6,563 nt of DNA from Clostridia bacterium (GTDB taxonomy: Bacteria; Bacillota_A; Clostridia; Oscillospirales; CAG-272). Below are positions 1-6,309 of this stretch, in pieces. Position 1 is the stretch's first letter. Each line of letters opens with the position of its first letter. The notes under the pieces were generated by a model. It worked only from the letters and a program-made list of their open reading frames with translations, was not told the DNA's origin and did not search any database. Both the position numbers and the translations under genes were made by a program. The stretch is from positions 1-6,563 of the forward strand of contig JAFQOB010000083.1 in the NCBI GenBank assembly GCA_017395725.1, in the 5' to 3' direction.

Positions 1-431
1 ATCTGCTGTTCACCGCCCGATAACGTACCTGCAATCTGCTTTCTTCTTTCAAGAAGTCGGGGGAACTGTTTATAAACTCCCTCAATATCTTCATCAAAGG
101 TCTTTCCACCCTGGGTATACGCACCCATTTCAAGATTTTCCTGAACGGTCATCTGCAAAAATATTCTTCTGCCTTCGGGAACGTGCGCAAGTCCCTTTTC
201 AACAATCTTATGAGGGGGAATGTGTGCAAGCTTTTCACCAAAAAACTCTATGCTTCCCGTCTTGGGATGCAAAAGGTTGGAAATTGCCTTAAGCGTCGTA
301 GACTTACCTGCACCGTTAGCACCGATAAGAGTAACTATCTCTCCCTCGTTAACCTCAAGAGAAACACCCTTTATGGCGTGTATCGCGCCGTAATACACGT
401 TTATATTATCAACTTTAAGAATCTGAGACAT
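1..431 (-). CDS. livF: Branched-chain amino acid ABC transporter ATP-binding protein LivF (partial, C-terminal end outside window)
   Basis: One of the two cytoplasmic ATPases that drive the LivHM permease; each importer normally carries one LivF and one LivG subunit. Only the first 143 residues are in the window; full-length family members are about 235 residues. Seen in the translation: the start MSQILKVDNINVYYG, Walker A GANGAGKST at residues 37-45, the LivF-typical VPEGRRIF at 84-91, and the ABC signature LSGGEQQ at 137-143, just before the window edge. Walker B and the switch histidine lie outside. The start is the ATG at 431-429, only 3 nt after the livG stop and 7 nt downstream of a GGAGGG at 444-439 that lies inside the end of livG, so the pair is tightly coupled. 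It is the last visible gene of the liv operon. Family assignment is firm; the exact substrate is inferred from the operon. Confidence 0.95.
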   Translation of the reverse strand, partial: MSQILKVDNINVYYGAIHAIKGVSLEVNEGEIVTLIGANGAGKSTTLKAISNLLHPKTGSIEFFGEKLAHIPPHKIVEKGLAHVPEGRRIFLQMTVQENLEMGAYTQGGKTFDEDIEGVYKQFPRLLERRKQIAGTLSGGEQQ

Positions 432-434
432 AAT

Positions 435-1286
435 TTAACCCTCCTTCTTCTTACCGAGGTATGCCTCGATAACAACAGGGTTTGACTGAATATCCTCGGG
501 ACTTCCCTTGGCAATAACCTTACCAAAGTTAAGTACGCATATACCCTCGCATATACCCATTACAAGATTCATATCGTGCTCAATAAGCATAATAGCTATC
601 TTAAACGTATCACGAATCTTAAGTATATTTTCCATAAGCTCCGCAGTCTCCGAGGGGTTCATACCTGCCGCCGGCTCGTCAAGAAGCAAAAGTCCGGGAT
701 TTGTTCCCAACGCTCTTACAATTTCAAGTCTTCTCTGAGCACCGTAAGGAAGTGAACCTGCCTTTTGGTTCGCAAGGTCTTCCATTTCAAATATATGAAG
801 AAGCTCCATTGCTTTTTCGTGGGCTCTTTTCTCTTCTTTCCAATAATTCGGTGCACGTAAAATACCGCTGAGCATACCGTATTTTATCTGATTGTGCATA
901 CCGAGCTTTACGTTCTCTTCAACCGTAAGGTTGGAGAAAAGTCTGATATTCTGGAACGTTCTTGCAACGCCTATCTTACTAACCTGAACGGTGTTCATTC
1001 CGTGAGTGTCTATACCGTCAATAAGTATGGTACCCTTTGTAGGCTGATATACTTTTGTCAGCAAGTTAAATACGGTAGTCTTACCCGCACCGTTAGGTCC
1101 GATAAGTCCCGCAATTTCCGTTCTGCCTATAGTAAGGTTAAAATCGTCAACGGCTTTCAAACCGCCAAACTCAATACCAAGGTGTCTTGCTTCAAGTATA
1201 GGCGAGCTGTTCAAATCTCTTTCGGGAACAAGGGCATCACTGGGAAGTGGAACAAGTTTTCCGCGTCTATGTGCAAATCTATCCAT
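435..1286 (-). CDS. livG: Branched-chain amino acid ABC transporter ATP-binding protein LivG
   Basis: The second cytoplasmic ATPase of the branched-chain amino acid importer, 283 residues. Visible motifs: LGIEFGGLKAVDDF at 36-49, Walker A GPNGAGKTT at 63-71, the Q-loop ARTFQNIRLF at 108-117 (Q112), the LivG-type signature LPYGAQRR at 179-186, Walker B LLLLDEP with D203 and E204, and switch His237 in LIEHDM. The ABC domain starts near residue 30; typical LivG proteins are about 255 residues and start almost directly with it, so there is a roughly 28-residue hydrophilic N-terminal extension. The ATG at 1286-1284 is the only ATG before residue 97. It overlaps the end of livM by 8 nt, and its ribosome site is poor (AAGGGGG at 1302-1296), which suggests re-initiation by ribosomes finishing livM. 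A TTG at residue 25 is an alternative start but has no better ribosome site. Confidence 0.96.
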   Translation of the reverse strand: MDRFAHRRGKLVPLPSDALVPERDLNSSPILEARHLGIEFGGLKAVDDFNLTIGRTEIAGLIGPNGAGKTTVFNLLTKVYQPTKGTILIDGIDTHGMNTVQVSKIGVARTFQNIRLFSNLTVEENVKLGMHNQIKYGMLSGILRAPNYWKEEKRAHEKAMELLHIFEMEDLANQKAGSLPYGAQRRLEIVRALGTNPGLLLLDEPAAGMNPSETAELMENILKIRDTFKIAIMLIEHDMNLVMGICEGICVLNFGKVIAKGSPEDIQSNPVVIEAYLGKKKEG

Positions 1287-2349
1287 CTATCTCTGCCCCC
1301 TTTTTCTTGGGAATAAGCTTTCCAAGCATATTCTTAAACGTAGGATTGTTTGTAGCAATCATAACGAGAATAAGAATTATTGCATAGAAAAGCATACGGT
1401 AGTCGTTTAATTCACGCAAAAGCTCGGGAAGAAGTCTGATAACTGCCGCAGCAATTACGGAACCCCAAACGTTACCCAAACCGCCGAATACTACCATCAA
1501 AAGAATCTCTATAGAAATATTAAAGTTAAACGTTGATGAAATAACCGCCGAGAAATTAAGACCGTACAATGCGCCTGCTGCGCCCGCCAATGCCGCCGAT
1601 GTTACAAACGCCATAAGCTTGTACTTCGTAACGTTGATGCCAACCGATTCAGCCGCAATTCTGTTATCTCTCAAAGCCATAATCGCTCTGCCCGAACGGC
1701 TTCTCGTAAGGTTAAGTACTACAACGAGTGTAATCATTATAAGTATAAATCCCGCTGTAAACGTAGATATAGTCTGTATACCCGTTGCACCCTGTGCACC
1801 CTTAATTATAACTCTTCCGCCCTCTTTCAAATGGAGGTCTTCAACTGTAAGAAGTCCCTTCGCATTGAAAAGCACGTGGAGTCCCTTTGAATCTATACCA
1901 ACAAGCAAACAGTTGATAAGGTCTTTTATAATCTCGCCAAATGCAAGTGTAACTATAGCAAGATAGTCGCCCCTCAGACGAAGAACGGGAATACCAACAA
2001 GGAAACCTGCAATTGCAGCAAATATCGCACCTACTACAAGTGCTATACCAAGTCTTAAAGGCGCTGATTCTATAACACCGATAAGGCTCTGTGAAGCAAT
2101 AATGCCTGAAAACGCACCAACGCTTACAAATCCCGCGTGGCCAAGGCTGAGCTCACCGAGTATACCAACGGTAAGGTTAAGTGATACAGCCATTACTATA
2201 AAACAACAAATAGGAACAAGCATACCCGACATAGAGTAATTTAGCATACCTCCGTTCTGCATTACGGAAAGAACGATAAACATCACGATTACGCCCAGAT
2301 ATGTAGCAAAGTCAACTTTAGTAGTCTTTTTCAAATTAAATTTCTTCAT
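1279..2349 (-). CDS. livM: Branched-chain amino acid ABC transporter permease LivM
   Basis: Integral membrane permease subunit that pairs with LivH to form the translocation channel. It has 356 residues, shorter than the E. coli protein of about 425 but usual for Gram-positive relatives. It is strongly hydrophobic, with about ten likely membrane segments. Family signatures seen: SLNLTVGILGELSLGHAGF at 56-74, RLRGDYLAIVTLAFGEII at 124-141, the cytoplasmic coupling segment SRSGRAIMALRDNRIAAESVG at 217-237, and EILLMVVFGGLGNVWGS at 281-297. The segment at about 150-190 is a long polar loop with an extra stretch before GAQGATGI, where many homologues have only a short G-rich turn; I believe this form occurs in Clostridia. 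The ATG is 9 nt after the livH stop and is preceded by AGGGTGGAG, which overlaps that stop. The C-terminus is basic (PKKKGAEIDG). Confidence 0.96.
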   Translation of the reverse strand: MKKFNLKKTTKVDFATYLGVIVMFIVLSVMQNGGMLNYSMSGMLVPICCFIVMAVSLNLTVGILGELSLGHAGFVSVGAFSGIIASQSLIGVIESAPLRLGIALVVGAIFAAIAGFLVGIPVLRLRGDYLAIVTLAFGEIIKDLINCLLVGIDSKGLHVLFNAKGLLTVEDLHLKEGGRVIIKGAQGATGIQTISTFTAGFILIMITLVVVLNLTRSRSGRAIMALRDNRIAAESVGINVTKYKLMAFVTSAALAGAAGALYGLNFSAVISSTFNFNISIEILLMVVFGGLGNVWGSVIAAAVIRLLPELLRELNDYRMLFYAIILILVMIATNNPTFKNMLGKLIPKKKGAEIDG

Positions 2350-2360
2350 CGCTCCACCCT
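2350..2360 (-). promoter_or_regulatory. livM ribosome binding site overlapping the livH stop
   Basis: Read leftward, the livH TAG stop runs directly into GGTGGAGCG and then the livM ATG. The purine-rich stretch AGGGTGGAG therefore shares bases with the stop codon. This places a terminating ribosome on the next start site and implies translational coupling of the two permease subunits. Confidence 0.6.
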
Positions 2361-3240
2361 ATACCTTTTCCGGTACATATTTGCCGAGAAGTCCGGCAGG
2401 ACGTACCAACAGAACGATGATAAGCACTGCAAACACAACCGTATTAGCAAGCTGTGTCGAAATATACGCTTTTGCAAGAGACTCGATTATTCCGAGCAAT
2501 ATACCGCCTAAAAATGCACCGGGAATAGAACCGATACCGCCGAATACGGCTGCAGTAAATGCCTTAATACCGGGCATCGAACCCGTAGTAGGCATAAGTG
2601 TCGGATATGATGAACAAAGAAGAACTCCGGCAATTGCCGCCAATGCAGAACCTATGGCAAACGTTAAAGATATCGTCTTGTTTACGTTAATACCCATAAG
2701 CTGAGCAGCAGCCTTGTCCTCCGAGCAGGCTCTCATAGCCTTACCCATTTTGCTCTTGCTTGTAAAGATAGTCAGACCTATCATTATTATTATACATACA
2801 ACAACGGTAAGCATCGAAATATATGAAATAGGAAGCTTTCCGTCAAACAACTTGAATGTTCCTTCAATTATGGGAGAATATACCTTCGGGTTCGCTCCCC
2901 AAATAAGCAAAGCCGAATTCTGTAAAAAATATGATACGCCGATTGCTGTTATAAGCACGGCAAGAGAAGGTGCTGAACGCAGCGGCTTATATGCCAATCC
3001 TTCAATTATTACACCTAATACTGTACATACGACCATAGCGAGAAGAATCGCAGCCCATACCGGAAGCCCAACAGACTTCATGGCGAGCAGACTTACATAT
3101 CCGCCCACCATGATAACGTCGCCGTGTGCAAAGTTTAGCATTTTCGCAATGCCGTATACCATCGTATACCCCAATGCGATAATTGCATAAACGCTTCCGA
3201 GGCTTATTCCGCTGATCAAGTAGGAAAGAAATTCCAACAT
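2359..3240 (-). CDS. livH: Branched-chain amino acid ABC transporter permease LivH
   Basis: Integral membrane permease subunit, partner of LivM, 293 residues (E. coli LivH is 308). About eight hydrophobic segments are visible. Family signatures: the N-terminal SGISLGSVYAIIALGYTMVYG at 10-30 followed by MLNFAHGDVIMVGGY at 34-48, the ATPase-contacting loop SKMGKAMRACSEDKAAAQLMG at 163-183, GIKAFTAAVFGGIGSIPGA at 224-242, and the C-terminal RPAGLLGK at 280-287. The ATG at 3240-3238 has a GAGGT at 3254-3250, 9 nt upstream. It follows the binding-protein gene after a 51-nt gap in which I see no terminator, so both should share a transcript. The same gene order is found in urea (Urt) and amide importers, so the branched-chain assignment comes from overall resemblance rather than from a substrate-specific residue. 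Confidence 0.96.
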   Translation of the reverse strand: MLEFLSYLISGISLGSVYAIIALGYTMVYGIAKMLNFAHGDVIMVGGYVSLLAMKSVGLPVWAAILLAMVVCTVLGVIIEGLAYKPLRSAPSLAVLITAIGVSYFLQNSALLIWGANPKVYSPIIEGTFKLFDGKLPISYISMLTVVVCIIIMIGLTIFTSKSKMGKAMRACSEDKAAAQLMGINVNKTISLTFAIGSALAAIAGVLLCSSYPTLMPTTGSMPGIKAFTAAVFGGIGSIPGAFLGGILLGIIESLAKAYISTQLANTVVFAVLIIVLLVRPAGLLGKYVPEKV

Positions 3241-3291
3241 TAGAATTGCACCTCGTCAATTACTTTTTTGTCTAATAAATAAACTTTAGAA
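3241..3291. other. livJ-livH intergenic spacer, no terminator seen
   Basis: This 51-nt AT-rich gap is the longest inside the operon. I see no hairpin followed by a T run on the minus strand, so readthrough from livJ into livH is expected. The spacer carries the livH ribosome site (GAGGT at 3254-3250). A short direct repeat, ATTCTA, occurs near both ends and looks incidental. Confidence 0.5.
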
Positions 3292-4449
3292 TTATTCAGC
3301 AGCTTCTGCAGAAACGTACGTGCCGTCCTTGATTACTACTGCTGTAGGCATCTTGTTAACTTCACCCTTGTCGGACCATGTCATATCCTGACCTGTAAGA
3401 CCGTCAAAGCTGATTTCCTTAATTGCCTTTACAAGTGCTTCGCAAAGCTCTGCTCTTGTCATTTCCTTTGTTGCTCCTGCCTTTTCGTATGCTGCCTTAA
3501 CTGCATAGATACAGTCATAACCGTCAGCTGCGAACTGGTTGGGTACTTCGCCGTGAAGCTCTTTGTACTTCTTAACAAAGTTCTTTGTGAGATCATCTTC
3601 TGCGTCTGCTGAGAAGGGTGTGAGAACCATTACGCCTTCAGCAAGCTTGATGTCAAAGTTTTCCATTGTAAGAATACCGTCCATACCGTCTACACCAAAG
3701 AATGTAGGAGCATAGTCCATTGTCTTTGCCTGAGAAAGAATTACAGATGCAGGCTGATAGTAAATGGGAAGGAAGATAAGATCAGCGTTTGCTGCCTTTG
3801 CTGCTGTAAGCTGTACAGAAAAGTCTGTTGCTGTATCTGCTGTGAAAGTTCCTTCGTATACAATGTTAAGGTTCTTAGCCTTTGCTTCTGTGGCAAATGT
3901 GTCTCTGATGCCCTGAGAATAAGCATCGTCGTTTCTGTAGATAATAGCTATCTTCTTGTCAGCCATGTTAGCTGCAATGTAGGTAGCAGAACCTGTACCC
4001 TGGTTGGGGTCAGAGAAGCAAAGCTGGAACATATTGTCCTTGTCTTTTGTTACATCTGTAGAAGATGCAGAGGGTGTAAGTGCAAATACACGGTCTGTGT
4101 AAACCTTTGCAGATACGGAAATACAGGGTGTTGTGGTAACTGTACCAACGAGAACGTCCATACCCCAGTCCATAAGCTTGTTGTAAGCGTTTACAGAAGA
4201 TTCTGCAACGTTTGCATCGTCCTGGAAGTTGAATTCGATCTGCATACCGCCGATACCGCCTGCAGCGTTGATTTCATCAACAGCTATCTTACAGCCGTTC
4301 ATAACTGCCTGACCGTAAATTGCTGCATCGCCTGTTGTAGGACCGATACCGCCAATCTTAAATGTGTTGCCGTCATCTTTGTTTCCGCAGCTTACCATTA
4401 CAGCCGCGCACATAACAACAACGAGAATAAGTGCGAGAAGTCTTTTCAT
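3292..4449 (-). CDS. livJ: Branched-chain amino acid ABC transporter substrate-binding lipoprotein (LivJ/LivK type)
   Basis: Extracellular solute-binding protein that captures the substrate and delivers it to LivHM; 385 residues, periplasmic-binding-protein type I fold (Peripla_BP_6). The N-terminus is a lipoprotein signal: K2 R3, a hydrophobic core from about 4 to 17, and lipobox MVSC with Cys21 as the predicted lipidated residue, followed by a charged GNKDDGN linker. The mature domain opens with FKIGGIGPTTGDAAIYGQ. It contains the ligand-pocket stretch LTPSASSTDVT, then FQLCFSDPNQG and IIYRNDDAYSQGIRDTF, all typical of the family. The ATG at 4449-4447 has an ideal AAAGGAG at 4465-4459, 9 nt upstream. 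As first gene of the operon it is expected to be the most abundantly expressed. LivJ and LivK cannot be told apart here, and ligands other than Leu/Ile/Val are possible. Confidence 0.94.
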   Translation of the reverse strand: MKRLLALILVVVMCAAVMVSCGNKDDGNTFKIGGIGPTTGDAAIYGQAVMNGCKIAVDEINAAGGIGGMQIEFNFQDDANVAESSVNAYNKLMDWGMDVLVGTVTTTPCISVSAKVYTDRVFALTPSASSTDVTKDKDNMFQLCFSDPNQGTGSATYIAANMADKKIAIIYRNDDAYSQGIRDTFATEAKAKNLNIVYEGTFTADTATDFSVQLTAAKAANADLIFLPIYYQPASVILSQAKTMDYAPTFFGVDGMDGILTMENFDIKLAEGVMVLTPFSADAEDDLTKNFVKKYKELHGEVPNQFAADGYDCIYAVKAAYEKAGATKEMTRAELCEALVKAIKEISFDGLTGQDMTWSDKGEVNKMPTAVVIKDGTYVSAEAAE

Positions 4450-4539
4450 TGTCTTTTTCTCCTTTATGAAAAAATTTTATATTGTATATTACCGGACACA
4501 TTTTTTCAAAGTCTCGATAGTATATCCGTAAAAACAATT

Positions 4540-4550
4540 ATACAGTGTAT
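4540..4550. promoter_or_regulatory. Small palindrome at the liv promoter start region (possible operator)
   Basis: ATACA-G-TGTAT is a perfect inverted repeat with 5-bp arms and a single central base. It overlaps the last bases of the -10 box and covers the expected transcription start. A regulator bound there would block the polymerase. The arms are short and AT-rich, so chance is a real alternative, and I cannot name a protein that recognises it. Confidence 0.3.
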
Positions 4551-4577
4551 TTTAACACCATTCGTTTTTGTTGTCAA
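4549..4577 (-). promoter_or_regulatory. Sigma-A-type promoter of the liv operon
   Basis: On the minus strand there is a perfect TTGACA -35 box (4577-4572), a 17-bp spacer, and a TAAAAT -10 box (4554-4549, five of six consensus bases). Transcription would start near 4542, giving a leader of about 93 nt before livJ. A second TATAAT at 4542-4537 lies just downstream but has no matching -35 box at 17 bp. I see no riboswitch or attenuator-type hairpin in the leader. Confidence 0.8.
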
Positions 4578-4634
4578 TAGTAACAAAAAGATTTTTTGAA
4601 ATCTGTACATATTATATTATAGAATTGGCATTTT

Positions 4635-4658
4635 GTTTATTGTTTATTATAGTTTATT
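4635..4658 (+). repeat. Three short direct copies of GTTTATT
   Basis: GTTTATT occurs at 4635-4641, 4642-4648 and 4652-4658: two copies abutting and the third after a 3-nt gap. They lie between the two divergent promoters. This could be a regulator site cluster or simply low-complexity AT-rich DNA. Confidence 0.35.
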
Positions 4659-4745
4659 GTGATAATTCACATACCGATAACATCTATACGAATTCCAAAA
4701 TTGTATATTTTTTTACAAATATTCTATCAAATTATTAACAAACAC

Positions 4746-4774
4746 TTGAAATCCCCCTTTGATAGTGTTATAAT
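4746..4774 (+). promoter_or_regulatory. Sigma-A-type promoter of the amino acid permease gene
   Basis: A TTGAAA -35 box (4746-4751), a 17-bp spacer and a perfect TATAAT -10 box (4769-4774) preceded by TGT, which makes it an extended -10. Transcription should begin near 4781, about 25 nt before the TTG start codon, so the leader is only long enough for the ribosome site. The spacer contains a run of five C at 4753-4757. Confidence 0.82.
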
Positions 4775-4790
4775 GTATCATCAAATAAAT

Positions 4791-4798
4791 TTGGAGGA
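4791..4798 (+). promoter_or_regulatory. Ribosome binding site fixing a TTG start
   Basis: TTGGAGGA contains the full GGAGG core, ending 8 nt before the TTG at 4806. This near-optimal site, together with the promoter immediately upstream, decides the start of the permease in favour of TTG over the in-frame GTG at 4659 or the ATG at 4773. Confidence 0.85.
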
Positions 4799-4805
4799 CA
4801 CTACA

Positions 4806-6197
4806 TTGAACAATAAACTCGAACGTAAATTCGGTCTGTTGACTGCTATATGCATGGTTGTCGGTATAGTTATCGGCTCCGGCGTATTCTTTAAAGCTCA
4901 AACAGTTCTCGAAAAAACCGAGGGTAATATGCCTCTCGGTATCCTCGCTTGGCTTATCGGCGGTGTCGTTATGATAATCTGCGCCCTTAACCTTGCAAAC
5001 CTCAGCTCCCACTATGAAAAGGTTAACGGTCTCGTTGACTACGCAGAAGCAACTATCGGTAAAAAATATGCTTACTACGTTGCTTGGTTTAACGCTTTCA
5101 TCTACCTTCCCGGTATGACTAGCGTTCTCGCTTGGGTATCTGCACGTTACACAGTTGAACTTTTCGGCGGTGATATTACGGGCGGAGCATGTCTTGCTCT
5201 TTCAGCGTTCTATCTCGTTGCTTCTTACGCCCTCAACTCACTTTCCCCTAAGCTTGCGGGTAAATTCCAGGTAAGCACAACCTTTATCAAGCTCGTTCCC
5301 CTTTTGCTTATGGCAATCGTAGGTACTGTAGTAGGTCTTATTAACGGAACAACTATTGAATCCTTCAAAACAGCAAGTGTTGTTGCTCAAGGCGGCAATA
5401 TGTCTGCTCTCTTCGCTGCTGTCGTTGCTACCGCTTTCGCATACGAAGGCTGGATCATCGCTACTTCAATCAATGCTGAGCTTAAAGATTCAAAGAAAAA
5501 TCTTCCTATCGCCCTTACCATAGGAAGCATTATCATTGTTGCAGTTTACATTACTTATTATATCGGTCTCGCAGGCGCGGCAGACATTTCCGTCCTTCAG
5601 GCAGAAGGTGCTCCCACCGCGTTTAAGAATATCTTCGGTAATATCGGCGGTACTGCACTTAGCGTACTTATCGTTATTTCTTGCTTTGGTACCCTCAACG
5701 GTCTTATGCTTGCCTCTACACGTGCTATGTATGCAATCTCAGTTCGTAACCAAGGTCCTAAGCCCGAAGTCGTAAACGAAGTAAGCCCCACAACCAATAT
5801 GCCCTATAACTCCGCTATAATCGGTGTTTTGGCTTGTTCTGCTTGGTTGTTCTACTTCTATGGTGCTAACCTTATGAATCCTATCTTCGGTTTGTTCAGT
5901 TTTGACTCTTCTGAACTTCCCATTATTACAATTTACGGATTCTATATTCCCGTGTTTATAATGTTCATTAAAAAACACGGCAAAGAAAACGTTCTTAAAA
6001 ATATCGTGTTGCCCATATTTGGAATATTAGCTTCCGGTTTTATGGTGTTCGCGGCTATTTATGCTCACGGTATTCAGCCCTACCTCAACGCAAAAGCAAA
6101 CGGCTCCTTCTCTTTCCCCGTTCTTTTCTACTTGATTGTATTTGCTGTCGTTTTGGTAATCGGCTCATTCTTCTACAAAAAGAATAACGAACAATAA
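4806..6197 (+). CDS. APC-superfamily amino acid permease
   Basis: Secondary amino acid transporter of the APC superfamily (AA_permease_2 type, resembling the LAT/SteT exchangers). From the TTG start it has 463 residues, with about 12 hydrophobic segments. Transmembrane segment 1 carries VVGIVIGSGVFF at 18-29, whose GSG (24-26) is the conserved unwound substrate-binding stretch. Segment 6 carries FAYEGW at 211-216, followed by INAELKDSKKNLPIAL (222-237), the typical E...P.KNLP region. Lys162 in STTFIKLVPLLL may correspond to the segment-5 lysine that replaces the sodium site in sodium-independent relatives; this is inference. The C-terminus is basic (YKKNNEQ). The gene has its own promoter and terminator and is probably monocistronic. 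The frame is open upstream to 4659, but that part is AT-rich, contains the promoter, and lacks a ribosome site. The substrate cannot be read from sequence; amino acid exchange or uptake is likely. Confidence 0.9.
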   Translation: MNNKLERKFGLLTAICMVVGIVIGSGVFFKAQTVLEKTEGNMPLGILAWLIGGVVMIICALNLANLSSHYEKVNGLVDYAEATIGKKYAYYVAWFNAFIYLPGMTSVLAWVSARYTVELFGGDITGGACLALSAFYLVASYALNSLSPKLAGKFQVSTTFIKLVPLLLMAIVGTVVGLINGTTIESFKTASVVAQGGNMSALFAAVVATAFAYEGWIIATSINAELKDSKKNLPIALTIGSIIIVAVYITYYIGLAGAADISVLQAEGAPTAFKNIFGNIGGTALSVLIVISCFGTLNGLMLASTRAMYAISVRNQGPKPEVVNEVSPTTNMPYNSAIIGVLACSAWLFYFYGANLMNPIFGLFSFDSSELPIITIYGFYIPVFIMFIKKHGKENVLKNIVLPIFGILASGFMVFAAIYAHGIQPYLNAKANGSFSFPVLFYLIVFAVVLVIGSFFYKKNNEQ

Positions 6198-6218
6198 TCT
6201 GTAAATAATACCTTAAAG

Positions 6219-6249
6219 CTTCCCAAGAATTAGACTTGGGAAGTTTTTT
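6219..6249 (+). terminator. Rho-independent terminator of the permease gene
   Basis: A perfect 9-bp stem, CTTCCCAAG pairing with CTTGGGAAG around a 7-nt AATTAGA loop, followed at once by six T. It starts 22 nt after the permease stop. There is no good T run on the opposite strand, so it acts mainly rightward. Confidence 0.93.
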
Positions 6250-6258
6250 ATTGGTATA

Positions 6259-6301
6259 AAAAAACATCACCTCTATAATGCGCATATAGGTGATGTTTTT
6301 T
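6259..6301. terminator. Bidirectional terminator between convergent genes
   Basis: CATCACCT (6265-6272) pairs with AGGTGATG (6288-6295) around a 15-nt loop that itself contains the palindrome ATGCGCAT. The stem is flanked by an A run on the left and a T run on the right that extend the pairing by six A-T pairs and give a U tract in both directions. Rightward it backs up the permease terminator. Leftward it begins 8 nt after the stop of the exporter gene and is that gene's only visible terminator. Confidence 0.88.
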
Positions 6302-6309
6302 GTATATTT

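Larger units (their letters stand above)
4450..4805. other. Divergent intergenic control region
   Basis: These 356 bp without a gene separate the liv operon from the divergent permease. The stretch is clearly more AT-rich than the flanking genes. It contains the leftward liv promoter and leader, the rightward permease promoter and ribosome site, and about 168 bp of AT-rich DNA between the two -35 boxes. That middle part has three GTTTATT copies and some weak short inverted repeats, but no gene, tRNA or recognisable riboswitch. A long open frame running into the permease from 4659 is not translated in my reading, because the permease promoter lies inside it. Confidence 0.7.

Noticed and set aside
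179..186. LivG ABC signature LPYGAQRR (protein residues 179-186) differs from the LSGGQ consensus and might suggest a degenerate ATPase site.
   Set aside because: LxYGxQRR is the normal form of the signature in the LivG family, and Walker A, Walker B, the catalytic glutamate and the switch histidine are all intact.
183..485. Plus-strand open frame across the livF start and livG end, and similar open frames opposite livG, livM, livH and the permease.
   Set aside because: These lie antisense to strongly conserved coding sequence, have no recognisable protein features, and lack convincing ribosome sites.
3002..3259. Minus-strand frame overlapping the first part of livH in another reading frame.
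   Set aside because: The translation is cysteine- and arginine-rich, as expected of a frame-shifted shadow, and LivH in the main frame matches its family from the first residue.
4351..4501. Small reading frame in the livJ leader starting with ATG at 4501-4499 on the minus strand and overlapping the livJ start out of frame; possible leader peptide.
   Set aside because: It has no ribosome binding site, shows no run of branched-chain codons, and there is no attenuator hairpin with T run before livJ.
4590..4603. GATTT-TTTG-AAATC inverted repeat just upstream of the liv -35 box.
   Set aside because: Five-bp AT-rich arms in an AT-rich region are expected by chance, and nothing else supports an operator there.
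4701..4718. TTGTA ... TACAA inverted repeat with a T-rich centre, resembling a weak terminator.
   Set aside because: The stem is only 5 bp with no G-C core, and no transcript is expected to end there between two divergent promoters.
6085..6285. Minus-strand frame running from the bidirectional terminator into the permease 3' end.
   Set aside because: It crosses both terminator hairpins and is antisense to the permease C-terminus; no family resemblance.
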